Assembly (NCBI GenBank): GCA_017744515.1
Contig: JAGIBF010000055.1
Span: 1 to 55,413 of the forward strand
Direction: 5' to 3'
DNA length: 55,413 nt
Source: Niastella sp.
GTDB taxonomy: Bacteria; Bacteroidota; Bacteroidia; Chitinophagales; Chitinophagaceae
A program made the translations under genes and the position numbers. The stretch's first letter is position 1, and each line of letters starts with the position of its first letter. Shown here one piece after another: positions 41,765 through 50,341 of the stretch. The notes under the pieces were generated by a model. The model searched no databases. It saw only the letters and a program-made list of their open reading frames with translations, and had not been told where the DNA came from.

Positions 41765-42655
41765 ATGAGAAATATTAAAGAAACATACAGTTGCTCAATT
41801 ATCACTAACTCATACCTTGAACACAGTCCGTACGAGAAAGATGGAAATGCGACAGCTTATAGAATTTTCCAGTTCTTATCGGACAAAGATCTTGGCAAAG
41901 GTCTCAGGGGATTCAGGTTTGACATTTACATAGAACCTGAAATCAATTTTGGGAATCATAGTGATCACATATTTGCCCACACTGCCACCTTATCGGCTCA
42001 TATCGACTATAACGCGTTCGTTTCTGCAGATAGTAACTTGCGGCAAAAGCTGTTGCTGAATGCAGTGCTTGTATTGTGTAATTTCTTTGTCGCTAAAGTT
42101 CCCCAGCCTAAGGATTTTGATACAGCCGGACTTATTCAGCTTTATACGGCCTATTTAGCAGCACATGATCTCTTATTAACTGATGAAGAGCGTCAACGGT
42201 TCATCATTAAGCCGTTTGAAACAACCTCTTTCAAATTCGTGCAATCAAGTACAGTCGAAGTAAATGAGAAACACATTCTTTATGACCTAATACAAATAGA
42301 AGACTTTCTCAATAATGGATTGGCAGGAAGAAGATTTGGCCAATCTATCCGGGAATTCCAATTTGGATACGAGATATATGACTTCCAGGGCCGCATGAAA
42401 CCCTGGGCTCAAAACGCCAACTTAAGGCGCTATAGCGCCAAATACAAAAGTTTATTGATCGTAAAACAATTTGATTACAGGCAACTTAAAGGCAAGCTTC
42501 TTCCAGAGCAGTTGAATATTCTTCACTCAACCATCATCGAGGCCATCGATGACTTTGACAAGCTAAATAAAAAGCCTAAAGATTTTAATAAAGAGGCCTT
42601 CCGATCAGCCGTTGACAATTTACTAATTGCGTATGCTGAAAAGCACTGCCGCTAA
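41765..42655 (+). CDS. Hypothetical cytoplasmic protein
   Basis: 296 residues from the ATG at 41765 (MRNIKETYSCSIITNS); an in-frame TTG at 41732 is rejected because it lies in the promoter. No signal peptide or membrane helix. It is rich in Phe, Tyr and Asp, with an Ile/Leu-rich C-terminal half (LLIVKQFDYRQLKGKLLPEQ, EAIDDFDKLNKKPKDF). I do not recognise a family. The DNA is A+T-rich compared with the operon to the left. It is convergent with the SMP-30-like gene (12 bp between stops). Confidence 0.7.
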   Translation: MRNIKETYSCSIITNSYLEHSPYEKDGNATAYRIFQFLSDKDLGKGLRGFRFDIYIEPEINFGNHSDHIFAHTATLSAHIDYNAFVSADSNLRQKLLLNAVLVLCNFFVAKVPQPKDFDTAGLIQLYTAYLAAHDLLLTDEERQRFIIKPFETTSFKFVQSSTVEVNEKHILYDLIQIEDFLNNGLAGRRFGQSIREFQFGYEIYDFQGRMKPWAQNANLRRYSAKYKSLLIVKQFDYRQLKGKLLPEQLNILHSTIIEAIDDFDKLNKKPKDFNKEAFRSAVDNLLIAYAEKHCR

Positions 42656-42667
42656 TCATTACAGACG

Positions 42668-43933
42668 TTAGTCTATTTTCAGTTTCAGGATTACTGGCTT
42701 TACTAATTTTTCGGGATTGGTGATGGTGCCATCGGGTTGCAAACTGCGTAGCTGGGCATTGGCAATGTAGTGAAATTCCCTGTTTATAATAGTGCCTGTT
42801 GTGGGAATGATAAAGTCCTTACGAAAAGTTTGCAGGGTTTCTGTTTTTGTGATCGTATTTGTCTTCAGGTCATAGTAGAACCTCACAATCCTGTCGTCCT
42901 GGTTTCCGGAATCCTGTATGCCCAGTAATGTTCCTTTGTAATAGTAGAGGCCGTCGATGCCGTTTAGGTAGGTCTTGTTTTGATGATCGAGTGGTGTATG
43001 TTTTCCGGTTTTCAAGTCAATTACATGCAACCCCATAAAATCAGCTACGAATAATACTTTATTCTTTTGATCGATTGCAATACCATTCGGATAAACAAAT
43101 CCTGCGGCATATTCTATCAGGGCATTACCGTTCTGCACACTCCGCCACACTTTACCTGCTTTGCTATCTGTGAGGTAAACATCTCCTCTTCTTGTTATAA
43201 CAAGGTCATTGAATAAATGTGGTCCTTGTTTATTATCCATTATTAGTTTCCGGAGCACCTTTCCTGAATGTATTTCAAGTTGGAATAAACCGGAATACCC
43301 ATTTAACGTGTCGTGTTCTGCAGCGCTACATAGCCATAGGCTCTTCCCGTCAGGGCTCACCTTCATGCCAAGCGCCATCCAGCAGCCGGACTGGTTACTA
43401 CCTGTAAAATCCATGCAGAAACCATTTCCTGCACATCGGATCACTTTACGTTTGGCCAGGCTGCCAACAAGGAATGCATTGTGTATGCCATCATACGTTA
43501 TTCCTTCTGGTATCAACAGGGAATCTTTGATAACAAAGGAGACTTTACTCTTGTCGATTACTGTACGGTTTTTTCTGAAGGTAGCCGTGTATTCTACGAA
43601 CTGCGTATCATTATATAGCCTGGAAAAGTTGCTATTTTCTTCTACCGGGTAAGGCAGTCCTCTTTCAGCCAGTATGCCCAACAGTGCCAGGCTTTGGGGA
43701 AGCTGCCCCGTCTGACAATAACACTCCGCCAGTTTGTATTGGATACCCGGATGGGCAGTGGCTTTCGCCAGCGGTACGCCTAACTGCACGCACTGTTCAT
43801 ATTTTTTTTCATTCCAGGCTGCATTGAATTGTTGGTAATCGCTGAAGAGTCCCTGGGTTTGCGCAGCAGGGGCAGCAAAAAGGGCTAATAGCAACAGGTA
43901 TTGCCGGATTGGCCAAAGCTGGATAGGTTTCAT
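42668..43933 (-). CDS. SMP-30/NHL-like propeller protein, secreted
   Basis: 421 residues. The signal peptide ends AQTQG. Residues ~30-110 look like TPR (QYKLAECYCQTGQLPQSLALLG), followed by a six-bladed propeller with IPEGITYDGIHNAFLVGSL, GDVYLTDSKAGKVW, YPNGIAIDQKNKVLFVADF and LNGIDGLYYYKGTLLGIQD, typical of the SMP-30/gluconolactonase-like fold. It may bind or hydrolyse a small sugar lactone; no proof. Its ATG (43931-43933) lies inside a perfect 20-bp hairpin, so translation start may be controlled. Same strand as the glycosidase gene upstream, 75 bp away. Confidence 0.8.
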   Translation of the reverse strand: MKPIQLWPIRQYLLLLALFAAPAAQTQGLFSDYQQFNAAWNEKKYEQCVQLGVPLAKATAHPGIQYKLAECYCQTGQLPQSLALLGILAERGLPYPVEENSNFSRLYNDTQFVEYTATFRKNRTVIDKSKVSFVIKDSLLIPEGITYDGIHNAFLVGSLAKRKVIRCAGNGFCMDFTGSNQSGCWMALGMKVSPDGKSLWLCSAAEHDTLNGYSGLFQLEIHSGKVLRKLIMDNKQGPHLFNDLVITRRGDVYLTDSKAGKVWRSVQNGNALIEYAAGFVYPNGIAIDQKNKVLFVADFMGLHVIDLKTGKHTPLDHQNKTYLNGIDGLYYYKGTLLGIQDSGNQDDRIVRFYYDLKTNTITKTETLQTFRKDFIIPTTGTIINREFHYIANAQLRSLQPDGTITNPEKLVKPVILKLKID

Positions 43934-43974
43934 GTACTGAACATACCGATTTATGGTATGTTCAGTACATGAAA
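43928..43974 (-). promoter_or_regulatory. Perfect 20-bp hairpin sequestering a start codon
   Basis: The arms 43928-43947 and 43955-43974 are exact reverse complements with a 7-nt loop. On the minus strand the loop is ATAAATC, and the second arm holds the ATG of the SMP-30-like gene (GGTATGTTCAGTACATGAAA). No T-run follows. It could block translation of that gene, be a terminator of the glycosidase gene ending at 44009, or be a palindromic binding site. Confidence 0.7.
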
Positions 43975-44008
43975 TGTGTTCAACGGCCTTTATCTGCTTA
44001 CAGATAAC

Positions 44009-45073
44009 TTATTTGGCCGACCCGGTTATCTTTTTAATAAACTCTACTTCGTTTTTGCTAAAGGGTGTTTTATCTGTGCGGTAGATATCGTGGAACCAGA
44101 GGGATGGTTCTTTTCCATCTCTCATAGGGGTGTCCCAGGCATAGATGGTATTGGTCTTACCGCTTACGAATCCCCAGTTGATAGCGCCGACATTTTCCTG
44201 TTTCAGCAAGGGCATGATGAGTTGGAACAAACTACCATTGCGTCTTGCCATGTATTCGGTACAGATCAATGGGCGACCATATTTACGGAGGGTGTCGATC
44301 GTCTTGCGGTGATCGTCGATGTAGGAATAGTTGTGGTAGGTGATCACATCAGAGTTTTCCAGCTGGAACTTGTTCAGCTCTTTGAAATTGCGACCATCCG
44401 ACCATACGCCTGCGCTAATGGGTTGTGATGGATTAACGGCTCTTGCCCACTGAAACACTTTTTGGAGCAGGGGCATGCTCTTCATGAACTGGCCGTTGTT
44501 GCCTGGCTCATTGTACAGGTCCCACAGCAGTATGCGCTGATCGTTCTTAAAGGTGGTCATTACGTCTTTTACATATGCTTCCAATGTGCGGAGGGTATCC
44601 TGGTGATTGTATACCATGGTGCCGGGATCGCGTACCCAACCTGAGTTGTGAACACCTGTTTTAGGCGCCGGTTGTTTGCCGATCCAGGCAGTATCGTTCC
44701 AACAGTCGTCGAAGAAGACGAACAGGGTTTTGATCTTGTGTTTTGTAGAGATAGTAAGGTATGTGTCCAGCCTTTTTTTGAATCCTTCTTTGTCGGCCAC
44801 CCAGAGGAGGTGGTGCAGGTATACCCTCATGACGTTGAAGCCCAGTTCTTCGGCCCAACCGAGTTCTTTATCGATGGTTGCGGCGTCGAAGCTTTCTGCC
44901 TGGAACATTTCCAGCTGGTTGATGGCTGTCGACGGCTGGAAGTTACTGCCTCTCAGCCAACCTTGTTTTGCGTACCACTGGTTGGCTTTTTCTGCGGTCC
45001 ATTTTTCCTGTTGGGCGTATATGCCGGTTGTCATCCAAAAGGTCAGGAGTGATATTGCTATCACTTTTTTCAT
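44009..45073 (-). CDS. GH5-like cellulase-family glycosidase, secreted
   Basis: 354 residues from the ATG at 45073 (KKVIAISLLTFWMTTGIYAQ is the signal); ATGs at 45091 and 45118 are alternatives. A (beta/alpha)8 barrel: GWLRGSNFQPSTAINQLEMF, LGFNVMRVYLHHLLW, the acid/base Glu in LLWDLYNEPG and the nucleophile Glu in PLICTEYMAR, as in clan GH-A. Annotated homologues are often called 1,4-beta-xylanase or cellulase-family; the substrate is not clear. Next to the SMP-30-like and sialidase genes, it suggests a small glycan-scavenging set. Confidence 0.85.
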   Translation of the reverse strand: MKKVIAISLLTFWMTTGIYAQQEKWTAEKANQWYAKQGWLRGSNFQPSTAINQLEMFQAESFDAATIDKELGWAEELGFNVMRVYLHHLLWVADKEGFKKRLDTYLTISTKHKIKTLFVFFDDCWNDTAWIGKQPAPKTGVHNSGWVRDPGTMVYNHQDTLRTLEAYVKDVMTTFKNDQRILLWDLYNEPGNNGQFMKSMPLLQKVFQWARAVNPSQPISAGVWSDGRNFKELNKFQLENSDVITYHNYSYIDDHRKTIDTLRKYGRPLICTEYMARRNGSLFQLIMPLLKQENVGAINWGFVSGKTNTIYAWDTPMRDGKEPSLWFHDIYRTDKTPFSKNEVEFIKKITGSAK

Positions 45074-45255
45074 TGGCAAGTGTCGTTTCATTGTTGGCTT
45101 ATTTGTTTTTAACCTCACGGAACATTTTCAATTGCACAACGCTGCCGGTGCTGGCAGCATCTTGTTTCGTGTAAGGTGGTTTGCGCATCAAGATAGAAAA
45201 TTGTTCTTCCGGCATGCCTCCTGTTCAGTTCATTTTATGTTCAAATCATCTCAAA

Positions 45256-45387
45256 ATGTCGCCTCTTTCGCAGATAGGGACTAAAAAATATCCCAAAGTG
45301 GCCAGGCGCGGACCTAACCGGTATCAGCTGCGCTATCGGACCGAGAAAGAGCTTGCAAACAATATCGAATACTTGAAAAGGGTATAA
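45256..45387 (+). CDS. Possible small protein of 43 residues
   Basis: From an ATG at 45256 the frame reads MSPLSQIGTKKYPKVARRG then NRYQLRYRTEKELANNIEYL and KRV. The codon pattern looks like the neighbours and the sequence is basic. An upstream ATG at 45181 would give 68 residues but with less convincing sequence. It could be a real small gene or the remnant of a larger one. No family is recognised. Confidence 0.3.
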   Translation: MSPLSQIGTKKYPKVARRGPNRYQLRYRTEKELANNIEYLKRV

Positions 45388-45482
45388 ACATCTATGTCGT
45401 TAATCCGAAGAACATCTTCTACTTGTCGTAAACCACCCTCTTATTGACGCAATTTGCCTGTATCAGTCCGGTAAGGCCAGCA

Positions 45483-45490
45483 TAGTTTTG
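45483..45490 (+). promoter_or_regulatory. Perfect -7 element TAGTTTTG before the VOC gene
   Basis: TAGTTTTG matches TAnnTTTG; TTTG at 45453-45456 lies 26 nt upstream, longer than the usual ~19-21. The GTG start is 33 bp downstream. Confidence 0.35.
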
Positions 45491-45523
45491 ATCCTCCAAT
45501 CATAACAACAAAAACTACTTACC

Positions 45524-45928
45524 GTGTCTACTTATCCCAACGCTATTGCCTGGTTTGAGATCTATGTGGATGATCTTGCCAGGGCCAAGCAATTCTATAG
45601 TACCGTATTGGGCATCTCCTTCCAGGATGTGCCTGCTCCTGATGGATCGGACGATCTTCAAATGTCTTTCTTTCCCTGTGATCCCGATCCTGCGGCGATG
45701 CGTGTGGGCGGTGCGCTGGTATACATGAATGGCGCGCGGGTAGCGGGTGTTCCCTCAACTTCTACTATGGTGTACTTTCCCTGCGAAGATTGCAGTGTGG
45801 AAGCCAGCCGTGTAGAAGCGGCCGGTGGCACCCTGCACAAGCCCAAGTTCCCTATCGGTGAATTTGGATTTTGCGCCATCTGCCTCGATTCGGAAGGCAA
45901 TACTTTCGGCCTGCATTCGATGCAGTAG
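45524..45928 (+). CDS. VOC-family protein (glyoxalase/bleomycin-resistance fold)
   Basis: 134 residues, cytoplasmic, starting with GTG at 45524. Two beta-alpha-beta-beta-beta modules: AIAWFEIYVDDLARAKQFYS and the second with MVYFPCEDCSVEASRVEAAGG and FGFCAICLDSEGNTFGLH. The His/Glu metal positions of glyoxalase I are only partly visible, so the enzyme or binding role is open. It stands alone and converges on the large cytochrome/HEAT gene. Confidence 0.88.
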   Translation: MSTYPNAIAWFEIYVDDLARAKQFYSTVLGISFQDVPAPDGSDDLQMSFFPCDPDPAAMRVGGALVYMNGARVAGVPSTSTMVYFPCEDCSVEASRVEAAGGTLHKPKFPIGEFGFCAICLDSEGNTFGLHSMQ

Positions 45929-45955
45929 TACCGGTTGACAAGTTGATAAGTTGAA

Positions 45956-45984
45956 AAGGGAAATAGCTTTGTCTTATTTCCCTT
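45956..45984. terminator. 10-bp hairpin between convergent genes
   Basis: AAGGGAAATA (45956-45965) pairs with TATTTCCCTT (45975-45984), loop GCTTTGTCT. The right arm overlaps the stop codon of the minus-strand gene. On the minus strand the stem is followed by TTC, extending a 4-nt T-run. Likely a shared terminator. Confidence 0.6.
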
Positions 45985-48900
45985 CCTTCAGTTCTGCCAG
46001 GAAGCTGACTACATCTCTGATCTCTTTTTTGGTGAGGATGTAGCGCATTTCGGGCATGCTGGAGGGGGCATCTGTGCGGCTGGCCACGTCTGCCTTTTTG
46101 ATCACTTCGTTGGGCTTGTCGCCGATCTTCAGGGTGATGCTCGTGCTGTTCTCGCCGTTTAGGATGCCGGATATTGTCTTTCCGTCTTTCATTTTCAATA
46201 TGACTGTTCCGAAGCCCGGCGCCAATCTTGCACTTGGTTTTACCAATGCTTCCAGCAACTGTTCTCTTTTCAACCTATCTGCTACTCCATTCAGACGGGG
46301 CCCAGCATTTCCGCCATAATCATCATAGGAATGGCAACGGATGCATTGCGCCGATTGGTTGGAGTAGAATATCCTTCTGCCTTTGTTGGGATCGCCACCG
46401 TTCAAGCTACCAGCGTAAGCGGCTTTGAGGGTGTCGGTTGTGGATGCCATGCTTATCTTTTTGTATTTAGCGGCCAGCTCTGTGGAGCGGCTGCTGTCGA
46501 TAGCTTCCGACAGTTCGAGGTAAACATTGGAAGAGAGTTTACCGGCGGCCATTTTCTGTAGCAGGTCATCGAGTGGTTTTTGGGAATATTGTACCGGCAG
46601 GTTGCCCAGCGTGAGCAATGCTGCCTGTTGTTCTTCGGTTGTTTTGGTATTGATCACGTCTGTCAGCAATGTCACCATCAGCTCTTTCGACATGTTCATT
46701 TTGGCAATGAGGTCGATGCCTGCAACACGCACATTTTTTTCCTTGTCGGCAATGGCTACTTTAATGGCCTCCCCTATTTGTGGATATTCCAATGCCGCCA
46801 ATGCTTTCAGTGCCTGTACTCTTACCGGTGCTTCTTTATCGCTTTTTAAGAGGGTCATCAATACAGGTGCGGCCTGGGCAATTCCCAACCTGCTTACGGC
46901 CTTTCCGGCACTCAATCTTACCATGATTTCTTTGTTGCTCAACAGCTTCGTCAGTGCTTCTCCTGTTTTGCTTTTTGCTTCGTTGGCATCTCTTTCTATC
47001 ACACCGCGGTATCTTCCATCCACCCTGTCTACTACGGATGGTTTCACCCAGGTGCCCAATGCATCGATCGCTTCTGCGCGCATTTTAGCCGGTGCATCTT
47101 CTTTGCCAGCAAAATCTACCAGCAGCTGCATTGCCTGTGGGGTGCCTACGCGCAGGTTGGCATTGATGCTGCGTCTCAGGAGTGCTTCGTTGGTGAATTT
47201 TGTGGTGGTCAGTATATTGCCCAGGGCCGGCAATGCGTCTTTAATGGACAGGTCGTCGTTGATGGCGCGTGCGGCTTCTGTGACGATAAACTCATCAGTA
47301 TCGTTCAGGAAAACGGCAATACCCGGATGTTCCATTCTGCGCAGGGCTACTACGGCTGCAATCCTTACGGCGCGTGAAGTGTCTTTCGACAGGTTAATTA
47401 CCGGATCTGCTTTGCCTATCCGTGCCAATGCGAGGCTTGCTGCGTGGCGGATGTATACGTCTTCGTCGTTGTTGCTGCGCAACAGCTCAATGATGGGATT
47501 GATGGCGGGCTCATACGCAATTCTTCCCAGCGCTTCTGCAGCAAAGAAACGTGCGCGGCTGTAGGTATCTTTCAATAAAGGGAGCAATTTATCTGCAGCT
47601 TCTTTGTATTTCATATCTCCCAGCCATCTTGCTGCCTGCGCTCTTATTTCGGGATCATTGTCCTGCAAGAGTGGCAGCAGTGTTTGTGCATATTTCTTAT
47701 CTTTTCTTGCCAGCTGACTGAGGCCCCAAATTGCATGTATGCGTGCCAGCTGGTTTGCTGTTTGCCCGAGTGCTTTTTTAAATGCCTGTTCGCCGGCGCT
47801 TCCACGGTTCACCAATTCAAATTGTGCTTTGCGCCTTACCTGCTGGTCGGCATTATTGAGCAGGGCTTCCAGTTCATCGGCTTTCTTCTCAGAGAAGTCT
47901 GCCGCCAACAGGGCTTTGGTTTGCTGACGCTCTGCCAGGTTTACGCCACGTTTATCATCCAGCTTCCAAATGCGTCCGTAGTTGTGTGTGCCCCATCCGT
48001 CGATCCAGTCGGCAATGTAGAGGGCACCATCGGGACCAAAGTCGAGGCCGGTGGGCAATATGCCGCCGATCACCAACGTGTCATCTCCCAGTGTGAAGCC
48101 GGCGCCTTTGGGATTCAGTTTGAAGCCATATACGCCTGACTGTGCCGGATTGCCCACAAATTTGCCAATGAAGAAGGTATTCTTAAAAGCAGGACTTAGT
48201 GCAGTGCCGGGGTTGTAGACCATGCCTGAAGGGCCGCTTACATAGTTGGCAATGCAGGGAACGATGTAGGCAGCCTGTCCTTCATAGCGGGGCTTCCACA
48301 TCTTCTCGTCCATCCATACTTTGTAGGTATTGTTGAGGGGATCGCGGTATTTGCCGTATTGCCAGTTGGCTCTCCAGCCTGCATCTGACCCGTTGACAAC
48401 ATAGACCAGTCTTTCTTCTTCGCCGGCGTGGTCGCCGTCGTTGTCTTCGCTAATGAGGTTGCCGTAATCGTCGAATACAAACTCGTGGGTGTTGCGGAGG
48501 CCATGGGCAAATATCTCGAAGTCGCTTCCGTCGGGATTGCTCCTGGCGATGACGCCGCAGTTGGGGTATTCCCATTTCTTGCCTGTCTGATCTACGCCAT
48601 TAAAGCCGATATCACCGATCTGCCAGTAGATGCGTCCATCGGGTCCCATTTCAACGCCCGACATGCCGTGGCCGCTGAAGCCAATGTGAATGCCGTAGCC
48701 ATGTGAGATGGAAGTCTTTTCATCGGCAATGCCATCGCCGTTCTTGTCTTTCATTCTCCACATATCGGGGCCTATTGCCACATAGAGTGCATCGGGTGTT
48801 TTCAATACACCTCCTGCCACGTCGGTTACTTCATCGTGGAAATCATCTACCACCAGTTGTGACTGATCGGCCACGCCATCGCCATCGGTATCTTTCAGGT

Positions 48901-49408
48901 GATATACGTTGTCTTTTTCTATGGTCATGTCGCGCCAGTCGTGGGAGCTGTCGCCGTTCATGTCAGCGAGCCAGGTATTCTGTTTGCTGTTTTCGGGCGC
49001 GAGGTACTTGTGGAGGAAGGCGCGTTTTTCTTCAATGGTTTGTAATTGTATAGAGGGTATCTCCCAATCCTGGTGTCCGCGGATGTCGAACTCGGAGTTC
49101 TTCTGGCGGTTGGTGGTGGTGTAATAGAGGCTGCCATCATCATCGATGTCGATGGCTATGGGTGAGATGACCAATGAATCGACTCCCCAGAGTTTGAGGA
49201 CCAGATTGGTATCCGTCATTATTGGTTTAAAGACGGAATCGACCGAGGCGGCCATGCGGGCAGCGACTGCGGGTTCCAACTTTTTGATGCGTTTGTCGAC
49301 GGGTGCTGCGGGTTCCTGCTTACAGGAGAAAAGCAGGGTTGTGCAACCAATAATCAACAGTAATGCTTTGGGGTGCCGGGCTTTACGAGCAATGGTTAGT
49401 GAGATCAT
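45974..49408 (-). CDS. PVC-type cytochrome c / HEAT-repeat lipoprotein
   Basis: 1144 residues. A lipobox FSC gives Cys29. Residues ~65-500 form a propeller of the PVC-type heme-binding/membrane-bound dehydrogenase group, with Ca-binding-like DTDGDGVAD, DKNGDGIAD and DNDGDHAG and the end block TGLDFGPDGALYIADW. Residues ~510-960 are HEAT repeats (VRRKAQFELVNRG, DPEIRAQAARWLGDM, VRIAAVVALRRM). The C-terminus is a cytochrome c domain with CIRCH at 1022-1026 and a possible axial Met in SSMPEM. It probably works at the outer membrane or in the periplasm, oxidising a sugar or polyol and passing electrons to heme; substrate unknown. Confidence 0.88.
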   Translation of the reverse strand: MISLTIARKARHPKALLLIIGCTTLLFSCKQEPAAPVDKRIKKLEPAVAARMAASVDSVFKPIMTDTNLVLKLWGVDSLVISPIAIDIDDDGSLYYTTTNRQKNSEFDIRGHQDWEIPSIQLQTIEEKRAFLHKYLAPENSKQNTWLADMNGDSSHDWRDMTIEKDNVYHLKDTDGDGVADQSQLVVDDFHDEVTDVAGGVLKTPDALYVAIGPDMWRMKDKNGDGIADEKTSISHGYGIHIGFSGHGMSGVEMGPDGRIYWQIGDIGFNGVDQTGKKWEYPNCGVIARSNPDGSDFEIFAHGLRNTHEFVFDDYGNLISEDNDGDHAGEEERLVYVVNGSDAGWRANWQYGKYRDPLNNTYKVWMDEKMWKPRYEGQAAYIVPCIANYVSGPSGMVYNPGTALSPAFKNTFFIGKFVGNPAQSGVYGFKLNPKGAGFTLGDDTLVIGGILPTGLDFGPDGALYIADWIDGWGTHNYGRIWKLDDKRGVNLAERQQTKALLAADFSEKKADELEALLNNADQQVRRKAQFELVNRGSAGEQAFKKALGQTANQLARIHAIWGLSQLARKDKKYAQTLLPLLQDNDPEIRAQAARWLGDMKYKEAADKLLPLLKDTYSRARFFAAEALGRIAYEPAINPIIELLRSNNDEDVYIRHAASLALARIGKADPVINLSKDTSRAVRIAAVVALRRMEHPGIAVFLNDTDEFIVTEAARAINDDLSIKDALPALGNILTTTKFTNEALLRRSINANLRVGTPQAMQLLVDFAGKEDAPAKMRAEAIDALGTWVKPSVVDRVDGRYRGVIERDANEAKSKTGEALTKLLSNKEIMVRLSAGKAVSRLGIAQAAPVLMTLLKSDKEAPVRVQALKALAALEYPQIGEAIKVAIADKEKNVRVAGIDLIAKMNMSKELMVTLLTDVINTKTTEEQQAALLTLGNLPVQYSQKPLDDLLQKMAAGKLSSNVYLELSEAIDSSRSTELAAKYKKISMASTTDTLKAAYAGSLNGGDPNKGRRIFYSNQSAQCIRCHSYDDYGGNAGPRLNGVADRLKREQLLEALVKPSARLAPGFGTVILKMKDGKTISGILNGENSTSITLKIGDKPNEVIKKADVASRTDAPSSMPEMRYILTKKEIRDVVSFLAELKEGK

Positions 49409-49625
49409 AGCTCTAAAAATATTTCATTCTTTCGATACTTATGGCCCCTTTTTGCACAAGTTGGTCACCAATATTCCTAACAAGTGTTTGTTTTACACTT
49501 GTTCCCTGCGTATCCCACCCGCCCTGCTATTACTATCTATTGGCCAAACCGGCACGTTACAAAGTCTATTTTACACCCGCTGCAGGCGGGTTTGCCCTAC
49601 TACTTTTACTGAAATATTTATAATC

Positions 49626-50078
49626 ATGAAAACAGAAAATTTTTCGTTTACGTTAACGACCAACAAAACGCCCCAGGAGGTATTTAAGGCTGTGACCAAT
49701 GTTCGTGGCTGGTGGACGGGGTATCACGCGGAAATGATCAAAGGGGGTACAGAAAAGCTCAACGATGAATTCCTCTTCAGCGCTGCGGATGGCATTCATG
49801 TCACCAAACAACGATTAATAGAAGTCATTCCGGACCAAAAAGTGGTGTGGCTGGTTACGGAGAGCAATCTTAGTTTTCTTGACCAGCCTGATGAATGGAC
49901 TGGCACCAAGGTGATCTTCGACATCTCCACCAAGAAGGGTAAAACGCAGCTTGTGTTTACGCATGAGGGGTTGACGCCTGAAGTGGAATGTTATGATTCC
50001 TGCGCGCCTTCGTGGGCTGCCTACCTGGAGAACCGGTTATTGCCGCTGATCGAATCGGGGAAAGGCGTTGCGGTTTAG
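49626..50078 (+). CDS. SRPBCC (AHSA1-like) protein
   Basis: 150 residues from the ATG at 49626 (MKTENFSFTLTTNKTPQE). The frame is open much further upstream, but that part lies antisense to the cytochrome/HEAT gene. START/AHSA1 features: EVFKAVTNVRGWWTGYHAEM, WLVTESNLSF and the C-terminal helix APSWAAYLENRLLPLIESGK. Small-ligand binding or chaperone-cofactor roles are known for the family; none can be assigned here. It is divergent from the cytochrome gene and is followed by a strong hairpin. Confidence 0.88.
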   Translation: MKTENFSFTLTTNKTPQEVFKAVTNVRGWWTGYHAEMIKGGTEKLNDEFLFSAADGIHVTKQRLIEVIPDQKVVWLVTESNLSFLDQPDEWTGTKVIFDISTKKGKTQLVFTHEGLTPEVECYDSCAPSWAAYLENRLLPLIESGKGVAV

Positions 50079-50109
50079 GTGGCGTTACACTTTTTGAAAG
50101 GCTGTTTTA

Positions 50110-50146
50110 GAGTCCGGAAGTCGGAAGGTCCGGAAGTCCGGAAGAA
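50110..50146. repeat. Short CCGGAAG repeats
   Basis: GTCCGGAAG, TCGGAAG, GTCCGGAAG, TCCGGAAG follow in direct succession. It looks like slippage-type microrepeat DNA and lies in the spacer after the SRPBCC gene. Confidence 0.7.
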
Positions 50147-50151
50147 AGACA

Positions 50152-50182
50152 ATTCGTCGACAGCTCTTCGACAAGGGTGACA
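50152..50182. repeat. Dispersed TCGACAA hairpin repeat, degenerate copy D
   Basis: TTCGTCGACAG (half) then CTCTTCGACAAGGGTGACA: like copies A and B but lacking the loop part GCTCA, so the hairpin is broken. Confidence 0.6.
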
Positions 50183-50202
50183 ACTTAAATTGTATCAAGT
50201 AT

Positions 50203-50239
50203 AGCCCCCCCTTTACTTCCATGAAGTGAAGGGGGGGCT
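50203..50239. terminator. Strong 17-bp hairpin, probable terminator
   Basis: AGCCCCCCCTTTACTTC (50203-50219) pairs with GAAGTGAAGGGGGGGCT (50223-50239), with one G-U wobble and the 3-nt loop CAT. It lies 125 bp after the SRPBCC stop and 100 bp before the next gene. The run of seven C/G pairs is unusual. No long T-run follows (TATATATC). Confidence 0.7.
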
Positions 50240-50341
50240 TATATATCATACCGCTGATAGCTGGTATCATTTTTCTGATAGTAACTGCCCGGGAAACGAT
50301 GCTACCTTTCTCACCCCTATTTCATCGTTAAACTTTGCTGC

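Larger units (their letters stand above)
45074..45523. other. 450-bp gap between divergent genes
   Basis: The left part is the upstream region of the glycosidase; a weak 6-bp hairpin GCTGCC-GGTGCT-GGCAGC is at 45141-45158. The middle holds a possible small frame (45256-45387). The right part holds a -7-like TAGTTTTG before the VOC gene. Nothing else is recognised. Confidence 0.5.

Noticed and set aside
45141..45158. Hairpin GCTGCC-GGTGCT-GGCAGC
   Set aside because: Short stem expected by chance, no T-run and no clear relation to a gene end.
46527..47564. 345-codon plus-strand frame opposite the cytochrome/HEAT gene
   Set aside because: Ser/Ala/Leu-rich repetitive sequence mirrors the HEAT repeats on the other strand; no start signal.
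49146..49625. Upstream extension of the SRPBCC frame
   Set aside because: It is antisense to the start of the cytochrome/HEAT gene and has no homology-like features; the ATG at 49626 fits the family start.
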